A program made the translations under genes and the position numbers. From Hyphomicrobium_A sp036559705 (GTDB lineage: Bacteria; Pseudomonadota; Alphaproteobacteria; Rhizobiales; Hyphomicrobiaceae): a DNA stretch of 22,774 nt. Location of the stretch: positions 1-22,774 of the forward strand of contig DATBSP010000121.1 in the NCBI GenBank assembly GCA_036559705.1, in the 5' to 3' direction. The notes beneath the pieces were generated by a model. It saw only the letters and a list, made by a program, of their open reading frames with translations, made no database searches and had not been told where the DNA came from. Of the stretch, positions 15,403 through 21,519 are shown piece after piece; the stretch's first letter is position 1, and each line of letters opens with the position of its first letter.

Positions 15403-15430
15403 GCGCAATCAGCCGGAATGCCGGTTGCGC
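15403..15430 (-). promoter_or_regulatory. Leader hairpin upstream of pnp
   Basis: GCGCAA (15403-15408) pairs with TTGCGC (15425-15430), and CCGG (15413-15416) with CCGG (15421-15424), leaving a 4-base bulge TCAG and an AATG loop. It sits about 45 bases before the pnp start in the rpsO-pnp spacer. In E. coli this spacer has an RNase III-cleaved stem through which PNPase represses itself; whether this hairpin does the same is inference. Confidence 0.4.
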
Positions 15431-15528
15431 AAGCCTTCGGTCATGGCCGAGGCGCGAGGCGTATGGCCTCGAAAGTTTGCGGGCGGATGGCCGTGTTCGA
15501 AGACCAAAGGCCTTCCGCGCGGATGTCG

Positions 15529-15798
15529 TCAGCGGCGGATGCCGAGCTTCTCGATGATGCCCTGGTAGCGCCGCTCGTTCTTGCGCTTCACGTAGTCGAG
15601 AAGCTGGCGGCGCTGGCTCACCATCTTCAGGAGGCCACGGCGCGAATGGTTGTCTTTCTTGTGTGTTTTGAAGTGCTCGGTGAGGTGGTTGATGCGCTCG
15701 GTGAGGATGGCGATCTGCACCTCCGGCGAGCCTGTATCGTTGGCCTTGGTTGCATTGTCTTTAATGAGCGCAGTTTTGCGCTCAGCGGAAATCGACAT
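15529..15798 (-). CDS. rpsO: 30S ribosomal protein S15
   Basis: The 89-residue small-subunit protein binds 16S rRNA at the central domain and bridges the subunits. The canonical sequence is visible: SISAERKTALIKDNA at the N-terminus, DTGSPEVQIAILTERINHLT (residues 21-40), the rRNA-contacting DNHSRRGLLKMVSQRRQLLDY (residues 48-68), and YQGIIEKLGIRR at the end. The frame is open to 15978, but the ATG at 15798 gives the family start and has AAAGGA upstream. It is flanked by truB before and pnp after, the normal order. A hairpin and a likely -10 element in the 188-base spacer suggest its own promoter and leader control. Confidence 0.98.
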   Translation of the reverse strand: MSISAERKTALIKDNATKANDTGSPEVQIAILTERINHLTEHFKTHKKDNHSRRGLLKMVSQRRQLLDYVKRKNERRYQGIIEKLGIRR

Positions 15799-15822
15799 CG
15801 GGCATCCTTTCTGTTGAGGTGA

Positions 15823-15838
15823 GAGGGCTTTAGCCCTC
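15823..15838 (-). promoter_or_regulatory. Leader hairpin upstream of rpsO
   Basis: GAGGGC (15823-15828) pairs with GCCCTC (15833-15838) around TTTA, about 25 bases before the rpsO start codon. S15 represses its own mRNA through structured leaders in several bacteria, but the structures differ widely, so this is only a candidate site. Confidence 0.35.
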
Positions 15839-15889
15839 GAAGGGCGGCCACAGCCGGGATGTCGTCCAGCAGGGTCGCGGAATGGGCGT

Positions 15890-15897
15890 CTTATACA
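15890..15897 (-). promoter_or_regulatory. Candidate extended -10 element of an rpsO promoter
   Basis: The minus strand reads TGTATAAG here, an extended -10 type motif about 92 bases before the rpsO start codon. No clear -35 hexamer is found 16-19 bases upstream, so confidence is low. Confidence 0.28.
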
Positions 15898-15986
15898 CGA
15901 GCCGGCCGTTGTCGCGAGCAGAAATCGGGCTCGTGATAAGGGGTTGCCCTTAACCAGACGTTCCTTGTTTGTCCGCACCTGCGCCT

Positions 15987-16898
15987 TTAGCCGAAATTGA
16001 ACACCCGGGTGGGCCGAAAGGCACCTTTCTCGAGCTCGCCGAGCGCAAGGATGCGGCCTTTGAAGTGCGCATATGCCGCTCCGCTGAGGACCGGCGCATC
16101 GCGACCGCGCATGAGCACCGCCTGGCCGCGGGCAAGACTTGCAGCATCACCCGGTCCCATACTGAGACCCGGAAGGTCGTCGAGCGCCGCCTCGACTGGA
16201 CGCAAATGGGCGCCGACATCGCCGGCTTCTGCAGCCTGCCGTAAAGCTGCGAGTGAGACCGCGATAGTCTCGTCGAATGCGCCGACGCGGGTCCGCCGCA
16301 GGGCGATGACATGCGCGGCGCTACCTAAGACGCGGCCCAAATCACGTGCGAGGGCGCGCACGTATGTGCCCTTGCCGCACTCGGCTTCCAGCACGGCCGT
16401 TTCCGTATCGGGCATTTCGACCAGCCGCAGCTCCTCGACCACGATCCAGCGTGGCTCGAGGACCACCTCCTCGCCGCTGCGGGCAAGGTCGTAAGCGCGG
16501 TTGCCTTCGACCTTGATGGCCGAGAAGCTCGGCGGCACCTGGCTGATCTCGCCGATGAAGTCGGCGAGCACACTTTCGATATCCTGTGCCGACGGCAGCT
16601 TGTCCGACGTGCGCACGACCTGCCCCTCGGCGTCGTCCGTATCGGTCTCGACGCCGAAGCGCACGCTGAAGCGGTAGGCTTTCTCCCCGTCGACGGCAAA
16701 CGGCACGGTCTTCGTGGCTTCGCCGAGCGCGATCGGCAGGATGCCCGTCGCCAGAGGATCGAGGGTCCCGGCGTGGCCGGCCTTCTGCGCCTCAAATAGT
16801 CGGCGCACGGCACCGACCGCTTGCGTCGACGTCATGCCGATCGGTTTGTCGAGGACGACCCATCCGTGGACCGGATTGCCTTTCTTGCGCCGAACCAT
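15987..16898 (-). CDS. truB: tRNA pseudouridine(55) synthase
   Basis: It isomerises U55 in the T-loop of tRNAs. The 303-residue product has GWVVLDKPIGMTST (residues 12-25), the catalytic motif GHAGTLDPLATGILP with Asp47 as nucleophile, the KAYRFSVRFGVETDTDDAEG segment (about 73-92), and QVPPSFSAIKVEGNRAYDLAR (about 120-140), all TruB signatures. The C-terminal part (about 245-303) is PUA-like. The ATG at 16898 is two bases after the TGA of the inserted YcxB-like gene (TGATCATG), so translation is probably coupled to it and not to rbfA as in most relatives. Confidence 0.97.
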   Translation of the reverse strand: MVRRKKGNPVHGWVVLDKPIGMTSTQAVGAVRRLFEAQKAGHAGTLDPLATGILPIALGEATKTVPFAVDGEKAYRFSVRFGVETDTDDAEGQVVRTSDKLPSAQDIESVLADFIGEISQVPPSFSAIKVEGNRAYDLARSGEEVVLEPRWIVVEELRLVEMPDTETAVLEAECGKGTYVRALARDLGRVLGSAAHVIALRRTRVGAFDETIAVSLAALRQAAEAGDVGAHLRPVEAALDDLPGLSMGPGDAASLARGQAVLMRGRDAPVLSGAAYAHFKGRILALGELEKGAFRPTRVFNFG

Positions 16899-16900
16899 GA

Positions 16901-17428
16901 TCAGGCTGTTCCCGCGGAAGCATTAAGAACAGGACGTATGCGGACCAGAGCATTTCGCTCCGAAAGATCCACGAGGGCGCTGTCTGGGATCAAGAAAAAC
17001 AGGCCTCCGTGGGAGATTGCAACGCCGTCACGGTCCATCAGCACTTGGCGGATGCCCTGCCATTTCACGTAATACTCGATCTGCCTTGTGGCGAAGCGGA
17101 GGCCTCCCGCGTCCTTCCTAAATCGGACGGCGTCGTCGAAGTTTGCCCTACCCTTCATCACCCGCCGTCCGTGTCGGCGCAATGCCCAGACTGCGATCAC
17201 AAAAAGAAGCACAATCAGCACGAGGGCCGAGTATGGCGGCAGCCCTAGAGCGGATTGCCAGCTCATGACAGCGTCATCGAAGACGATGATGGCAATGAGT
17301 GCCGCGATGTACGCGGCAAACCGCGTCCAAAGCGCGAGCCATGATGTCGAGAACGCCCTACGACTCATCGACCGGCTCAGCTTCGTCAGCCGCTCGAAGG
17401 GCATTTGGTACGTCAGCTCGCGATTCAC
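16901..17428 (-). CDS. YcxB-like two-helix membrane protein inserted between rbfA and truB
   Basis: The 175-residue protein has two membrane helices (about 33-50 and 66-83, ending in a basic RRHGRR stop-transfer) followed by a cytoplasmic domain of about 90 residues. That domain (FRKDAGGLRFATRQIEYYVK then WQGIRQVLMDRDGVAISHGG and FFLIPDSAL) follows the strand pattern of the YcxB-like family, whose function is unknown. The start is a GTG at 17428, three bases after the rbfA stop, with AAGGGA inside the end of rbfA. Its own stop is two bases before truB. Such gapless packing implies it is translated as part of the operon. It does not belong to the usual rbfA-truB neighbourhood. The family call rests on pattern recognition, not alignment. 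Confidence 0.75.
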   Translation of the reverse strand: MNRELTYQMPFERLTKLSRSMSRRAFSTSWLALWTRFAAYIAALIAIIVFDDAVMSWQSALGLPPYSALVLIVLLFVIAVWALRRHGRRVMKGRANFDDAVRFRKDAGGLRFATRQIEYYVKWQGIRQVLMDRDGVAISHGGLFFLIPDSALVDLSERNALVRIRPVLNASAGTA

Positions 17429-17431
17429 GGG

Positions 17432-17830
17432 CTATCCCTTGTCGACGTCCTGGCGGGCCTTCTGGCTCGCCAGCAACTGGTCGATACGGCTCGCCTCCTC
17501 GAACGTCTCGTCGCGGCGGAAGCGGATATCAGGTGCGAACTTGAGGTTCACGGCGTGCGCAACCTCGGCGCGGATGAAGCGCTTGTTACGATTGAGCGCC
17601 TCGATCACCGCGTCCGTGTGGCTGTCACCCAGGGTGACCACGTAGGCCGTCGCCAGTTTGAGGTCCGGTGACAGCCGCACCTCGGGTACGGTGATGACGT
17701 GCGAGGCAATGACGTCATCGTGGATGTCGCCGCGCGCCAGCATTTCCGCCAACTTGTGGCGGACGAGCTCACCGACGCGGAGCTGACGCTGCGATGGCGG
17801 CGCCGAATTCGATTTTTTGGATCTGGTCAC
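17432..17830 (-). CDS. rbfA: 30S ribosome-binding factor A
   Basis: It is a late 30S maturation factor binding near 16S helix 45. The 132-residue product is a single KH-like domain: PSQRQLRVGELVRHKLAEML (N-terminal helix), DIHDDVIASHVITVPEVRLSPDLKLA, then AYVVTLGD, VIEALNRNKRFIRAEVAHAV and LKFAPDIRFRRDETFEEA, all typical. The frame is open to a TTG at 17917, but that start would lie at the edge of a hairpin. The GTG at 17830 (VTRSKKSNSA) matches the family N-terminus, although its ribosome site is weak. It lies 105 bases after infB with a perfect hairpin between, and three bases before the YcxB-like gene. Confidence 0.95.
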   Translation of the reverse strand: MTRSKKSNSAPPSQRQLRVGELVRHKLAEMLARGDIHDDVIASHVITVPEVRLSPDLKLATAYVVTLGDSHTDAVIEALNRNKRFIRAEVAHAVNLKFAPDIRFRRDETFEEASRIDQLLASQKARQDVDKG

Positions 17831-17888
17831 GCGTATGTTCGTTCGCTGGAATCCGCCACGGGATTGGACCGTGGACGGCGCCTGAAAG

Positions 17889-17915
17889 GGTGTCGGACCG
17901 TAAAGGTCCGACACC
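17889..17915 (-). terminator. Hairpin between infB and rbfA, terminator or attenuator
   Basis: GGTGTCGGACC (17889-17899) is perfectly complementary to GGTCCGACACC (17905-17915), an 11-bp stem with a 5-base loop, beginning 20 bases after the infB TAA. On the minus strand it is followed by CTTTCAGG, a poor T-run. Because rbfA and truB lie downstream, it may reduce readthrough, or act as a processing or stability element, without ending transcription fully. Confidence 0.55.
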
Positions 17916-17935
17916 AATTGCTTGGCAACGGTCGC

Positions 17936-20806
17936 TTACAGCGACCGCGACACGGTTTCGACGTTGAAGCACTCGATGGCATCGCCGGCGCGGATGTCCT
18001 GATAGCTGGCGAACGCCATGCCGCACTCCTGACCGGCCGGGACCTCGCGCACCTCGTCCTTGAAGCGCTTCAAGGTCGACAGTGTACCCTCGTGAATGAC
18101 GACGTCGTCGCGGATCAGGCGCACCTTGGCGCCACGCTCGACCTTGCCTTCGGTCACGCGGCAGCCGGCAACCTTGCCGGTTTTCGAGATGTTGAACACC
18201 TCGAGAATCTCCGCCTTGCCGAGGTAGATCTCGCGGATGGTCGGCGCCAGCAGACCCGACATCGCCGCTTTCACGTCGTCGACCAGGTCGTAGATGATGT
18301 TGTAGTAGCGGATCTCGACGCCGTCGCGATCGGCCAGGGCTTTGGCCTGGGCATTAGCGCGGACATTGAAGCCAACAACGACCGCCTTCGAGGCATTGGC
18401 CAAGGCCACGTCGGACTCGGTGATACCGCCAACGCCCGAATGCACGATCTGCGCCGCCACCTCGTCGGTGCCAAGCTTGCGCAAGGAGCCCGCGATTGCT
18501 TCGACGGAACCCTGCACGTCGCCCTTGACGAGCAGCGTGAAGTCCTTGCGGCCCGTCTCCTTCAACGACTGCATCATCTGCTCGAGCGTGCGCGGCGTGC
18601 CGGCCGAGCCCATCGTGTCGCGCCGCTTGCGCACGCGATAATCGGTGATCTCGCGCGCACGGCTCTCGCTCTCGACGACCGCGAACTGGTCGCCTGCCTC
18701 GGGAGCTGAATCAAAGCCAAGAATCTCCACCGGGATCGACGGTCCCGCCTCTGCCACATTGGCGCCGAGTTCGTCGATGAGCGCGCGCACGCGCCCCCAG
18801 GCTTTGCCGGCGACGACGATGTCGCCGACGCGCAGGGTGCCACGTTGCACAAGCACCGTGCCGACGGGACCGCGGCCGCGCTCGAGCTTGGCTTCGACGA
18901 CGATGCCTTCGGCGGAGCGGTTGGGGCTAGCCTTCAGGTCGAGAATTTCGGCCTGCAGATGGATGGCTTCCAGCAGCTTGTCGAGATTTGTGCGTTTCAA
19001 GGCTGAGACCGGCACCTCGAGCGTCTCGCCCGACATGCTTTCAACGACGATCTCGTGCTGCAGCAGCTCGGTGCGCACGCGGTTCGGATCCGCCTGCGGC
19101 TTGTCGATCTTGTTGATGGCCACGATGATCGGGACGCCCGCCGACTTGGCGTGGTTGATGGCTTCGATCGTCTGCGGCATGACCCCGTCGTCGGCCGCAA
19201 CCACGAGCACGACGATGTCCGTTACCTTGGCGCCGCGGGCGCGCATGGCCGTGAACGCCTCGTGGCCGGGCGTATCGATGAACGTCACCTTGTCGCCAAG
19301 CGGCGTCGTGACCTGATAGGCGCCGATGTGCTGGGTGATGCCACCCGCCTCGCCGGCCACCACGTTGGTCTGGCGGATGGCGTCGAGCAGCGACGTCTTG
19401 CCGTGATCGACGTGGCCCATGATGGTGACGACCGGAGCGCGCGGTTCCAGCGTGCCCTCTTCGTCCTTTTCGCCGATGAAGCCCGATTCGACGTCCGCCT
19501 CGGACACGCGCTTGGGCGTGTGGCCGAATTCCTGCACGATGAGCTCGGCGGTGTCGACGTCGACTACATCGTTGATCTTGTGCATCGCGCCTTCTTTCAT
19601 CAGGTATTTGATGACGTCGACGGCGCGCTCGGCCATGCGGTTGGCGAGTTCCTGGATGGTGATGACCTCGGGGATTACCACCTCGCGAACAATCTTCTCG
19701 CGCGACTGGGAAATACCCATCGCTTTGAGCTTCTCGCGTTCGCGCTTGCGCTTCAGCGATGCCAGCGAGCGTTCCCGCTGCTTCTCGTCGAAGGCGTTAT
19801 TGATCGTCAGCTTGACGCGCTCACGCTTCTCGTCGGGCTTGACGGTCGGCGTGCGCGTGCCCGGCTTGCGAGCCCCCTTGGGGCCGCCGCGGCTGTCTTC
19901 TTCCTCGTTGACCTGAGGGGCGCGGCTGACCCGCTTGAGCATTTCCCCATCGGGCTTGGCGCGCGGCGGGGTAGGGATATCGATCTCGCGCGGCTTGCCG
20001 CCTTCGCGCGGCTGCAGAGCCGGATTGAACGATGTGCGCGGACGCGGACCGGTGTCGCCGGTACGTGGGCGTGCCGAAGAGGGTTCACGCGCTTCCGGTG
20101 CACGCACCGGCGCCTTTGCTTCGCTAGGTGCACGAGCTGCGGCGATAGGCGCAGGTGGCGGCGGGGCAGCCGCAGCCGCAACTGCGGCGCGCTCGGCACG
20201 ATCCAGTTCCTCGACGCGCTCGACGTCGTTGCGTTGGCGCGCGGCGGCGAGTGCACGAGCACGCGCATCGCGCTCCTCATTGGATAAACCGCGCGGGCCC
20301 GCGCCCGCGGACTTGTCGGCGACTGGAGCGGGCTCGGGGCGGCCCGGCTTGCGCGGGGCCGGCGCTTCGCTGACGGGCGCCTCGGCCACGACTTCGGTTT
20401 CCGTTCCACCGGGCCCGGCAAGCTTACGCGTCCTGCGCTTCTCGACGACAACCGACTTCGAACGGCCGTGGCTGAAATTCTGCCGGACATGGCCGCTTTC
20501 AACCGTCCGCTGCAAAGACAGCGGCTTGCGCGAGGCGCCCCGCGGGGCCTCGGAGACTCGCTTGGCGGCGAAACCCAGCTTGCGCGCCACCAACGACGCC
20601 GTCTCCGCGTCGATCACGTCGGTGATCTTGTGGGGTTTTCCACCTTCGGCCAGCACGTCGGTCAGGTCGACGGCAGGGAGCGCCATGCGGCTCGCGAGCT
20701 CCTGGATGGTGATCGCGTCGGGGATCGTCACCTCACGCGTGCGTGGTCGCGCCGCGTGCGCGGCTCCGCGGATGGTGTTATCGCCGACGTCCTTAGTTTC
20801 TGTCAT
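17936..20806 (-). CDS. infB: Translation initiation factor IF-2, with duplicated IF2_N domain
   Basis: This GTPase brings initiator tRNA to the 30S subunit and promotes subunit joining. The product is 956 residues from the ATG at 20806 (MTETKD, GAGAAG upstream). An ATG at 20848 overlapping the ylxR stop by one base (TGATG) would add 14 residues. Layout: an extra IF2_N copy (residues 24-87), the alphaproteobacterial RKPLSL...RQNFSHGRSK motif (about 92-117), a long Ala/Pro/Arg/Glu-rich linker, a basic coiled segment, the regular IF2_N (374-437), and the G domain with GHVDHGKT (464-471), AGGITQHIG, DTPGH (511-515) and NKID (565-568), then the beta-barrel, domain III and the fMet-tRNA-binding C-terminal domain ending ECFNVETVSRSL. 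The first IF2_N splits what is normally a short continuous N-terminus. Confidence 0.97.
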   Translation of the reverse strand: MTETKDVGDNTIRGAAHAARPRTREVTIPDAITIQELASRMALPAVDLTDVLAEGGKPHKITDVIDAETASLVARKLGFAAKRVSEAPRGASRKPLSLQRTVESGHVRQNFSHGRSKSVVVEKRRTRKLAGPGGTETEVVAEAPVSEAPAPRKPGRPEPAPVADKSAGAGPRGLSNEERDARARALAAARQRNDVERVEELDRAERAAVAAAAAPPPPAPIAAARAPSEAKAPVRAPEAREPSSARPRTGDTGPRPRTSFNPALQPREGGKPREIDIPTPPRAKPDGEMLKRVSRAPQVNEEEDSRGGPKGARKPGTRTPTVKPDEKRERVKLTINNAFDEKQRERSLASLKRKREREKLKAMGISQSREKIVREVVIPEVITIQELANRMAERAVDVIKYLMKEGAMHKINDVVDVDTAELIVQEFGHTPKRVSEADVESGFIGEKDEEGTLEPRAPVVTIMGHVDHGKTSLLDAIRQTNVVAGEAGGITQHIGAYQVTTPLGDKVTFIDTPGHEAFTAMRARGAKVTDIVVLVVAADDGVMPQTIEAINHAKSAGVPIIVAINKIDKPQADPNRVRTELLQHEIVVESMSGETLEVPVSALKRTNLDKLLEAIHLQAEILDLKASPNRSAEGIVVEAKLERGRGPVGTVLVQRGTLRVGDIVVAGKAWGRVRALIDELGANVAEAGPSIPVEILGFDSAPEAGDQFAVVESESRAREITDYRVRKRRDTMGSAGTPRTLEQMMQSLKETGRKDFTLLVKGDVQGSVEAIAGSLRKLGTDEVAAQIVHSGVGGITESDVALANASKAVVVGFNVRANAQAKALADRDGVEIRYYNIIYDLVDDVKAAMSGLLAPTIREIYLGKAEILEVFNISKTGKVAGCRVTEGKVERGAKVRLIRDDVVIHEGTLSTLKRFKDEVREVPAGQECGMAFASYQDIRAGDAIECFNVETVSRSL
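19496..19687 (-). repeat. IF2_N copy 2, the regular position in infB
   Basis: It encodes 64 residues from REVVIPEVITIQELANRM to KRVSEA, immediately before the linker to the G domain. It is the conserved location of IF2_N in IF-2 and the likely parent of the copy at 20546-20737. Confidence 0.8.
20546..20737 (-). repeat. IF2_N copy 1, extra copy near the IF-2 N-terminus
   Basis: It encodes 64 residues from REVTIPDAITIQELASRM to KRVSEA. Aligned without gaps to the copy at 19496-19687, about 36 of 64 residues are identical, including both ends and the central HKI-D-V-D core. The two copies lie exactly 350 codons apart. Confidence 0.8.
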
Positions 20807-20847
20807 GCGCTTCTCGTCAAACTCCAAAATTCGCGTACTTCCTGCCA

Positions 20848-21489
20848 TCAGGATGCACTTAAGCCCGACCGATAGCGCCTTAAGCGCTCAGCCTCGCTTA
20901 GAAACCGCTTAGTGGCTCCGCCTTGTATGAGGCCAGCATGTACCACATTTGACCGCCCCATGGCCAAGCTCAATTCTTCGATGGTGAGCCAATCAACAAC
21001 GCGGGCTGGTTGACCCTTATCTCGTTGAATTGCCGTGAACTTGCGGTCCAGCTTGCGCCTTCCCTCCGAGGTGCCGTCAGTGCCATGCAGAAGCGCCACG
21101 GCACGTCCGCTGTCGAGCAGTTTTTCGACTTTCTCGGCTCCGGTGGAGACGAGACCGGCCTTGTTGGCCAGCGAAAGCGCGTTGAGGAGGCGCTTTACAA
21201 ATAGTGCGTCGATGATCTGCGGCAAGTCCTTAGGGACTGTAACTTGCCGCTTAAGGCTCTTGGCGAAGGCGTTGACCTTGACGGCTGCCTCGACGGCTGA
21301 GCGCTCCCCCGTCACCCACACGCCGCGTCCCGGCAGCTTGCGCGCAATATCGGGAACGATGCCGCCGGCAGGATCGGCGACGAAGCGGATCAGATTGTCG
21401 GGCGACAGCTCGGAGCGCGTGACGATGCAGCGGCGGAGCGAGCCCCGCGCGTCACCATCGTCTGCATCCTCCAACGGCTCAGCGCCCAA
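20848..21489 (-). CDS. ylxR: YlxR-family RNA-binding protein with L7Ae-like C-terminal domain
   Basis: The 213-residue protein has two parts. Residues 16-90 are the YlxR (DUF448) fold: RRCIVTRSELSPDNLIRFV, DIARKLPGRGVWVT with its GRGVWV core (54-59), and a basic helix. Residues about 100-195 resemble the L7Ae/L30e/S12e/Gadd45 fold: LLNALSLANKAGLVSTGAEK, then ELSLAMGRSNVVHAGL. This two-domain form is common in Alphaproteobacteria. It is probably an RNA-binding or nucleoid/transcription-associated protein; the precise role is unsettled. The start is doubtful: the only in-frame start before the domain appears to be a TTG at 21489, 30 bases after nusA, with a weak GAGAG site. The stop overlaps a possible infB ATG by one base. 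Confidence 0.88.
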   Translation of the reverse strand: MGAEPLEDADDGDARGSLRRCIVTRSELSPDNLIRFVADPAGGIVPDIARKLPGRGVWVTGERSAVEAAVKVNAFAKSLKRQVTVPKDLPQIIDALFVKRLLNALSLANKAGLVSTGAEKVEKLLDSGRAVALLHGTDGTSEGRRKLDRKFTAIQRDKGQPARVVDWLTIEELSLAMGRSNVVHAGLIQGGATKRFLSEAERLRRYRSGLSAS

Positions 21490-21519
21490 TCCGATGTTAC
21501 TCTCGCCCCGGACATCACA

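Noticed and set aside
17830..17917. N-terminal extension of RbfA to 17917
   Set aside because: It would start with TTG at the edge of a perfect hairpin, and the extra 29 residues do not resemble RbfA.
19055..20287. 410-residue plus-strand ORF opposite infB
   Set aside because: Shadow of the repetitive, G+C-rich IF-2 coding sequence.
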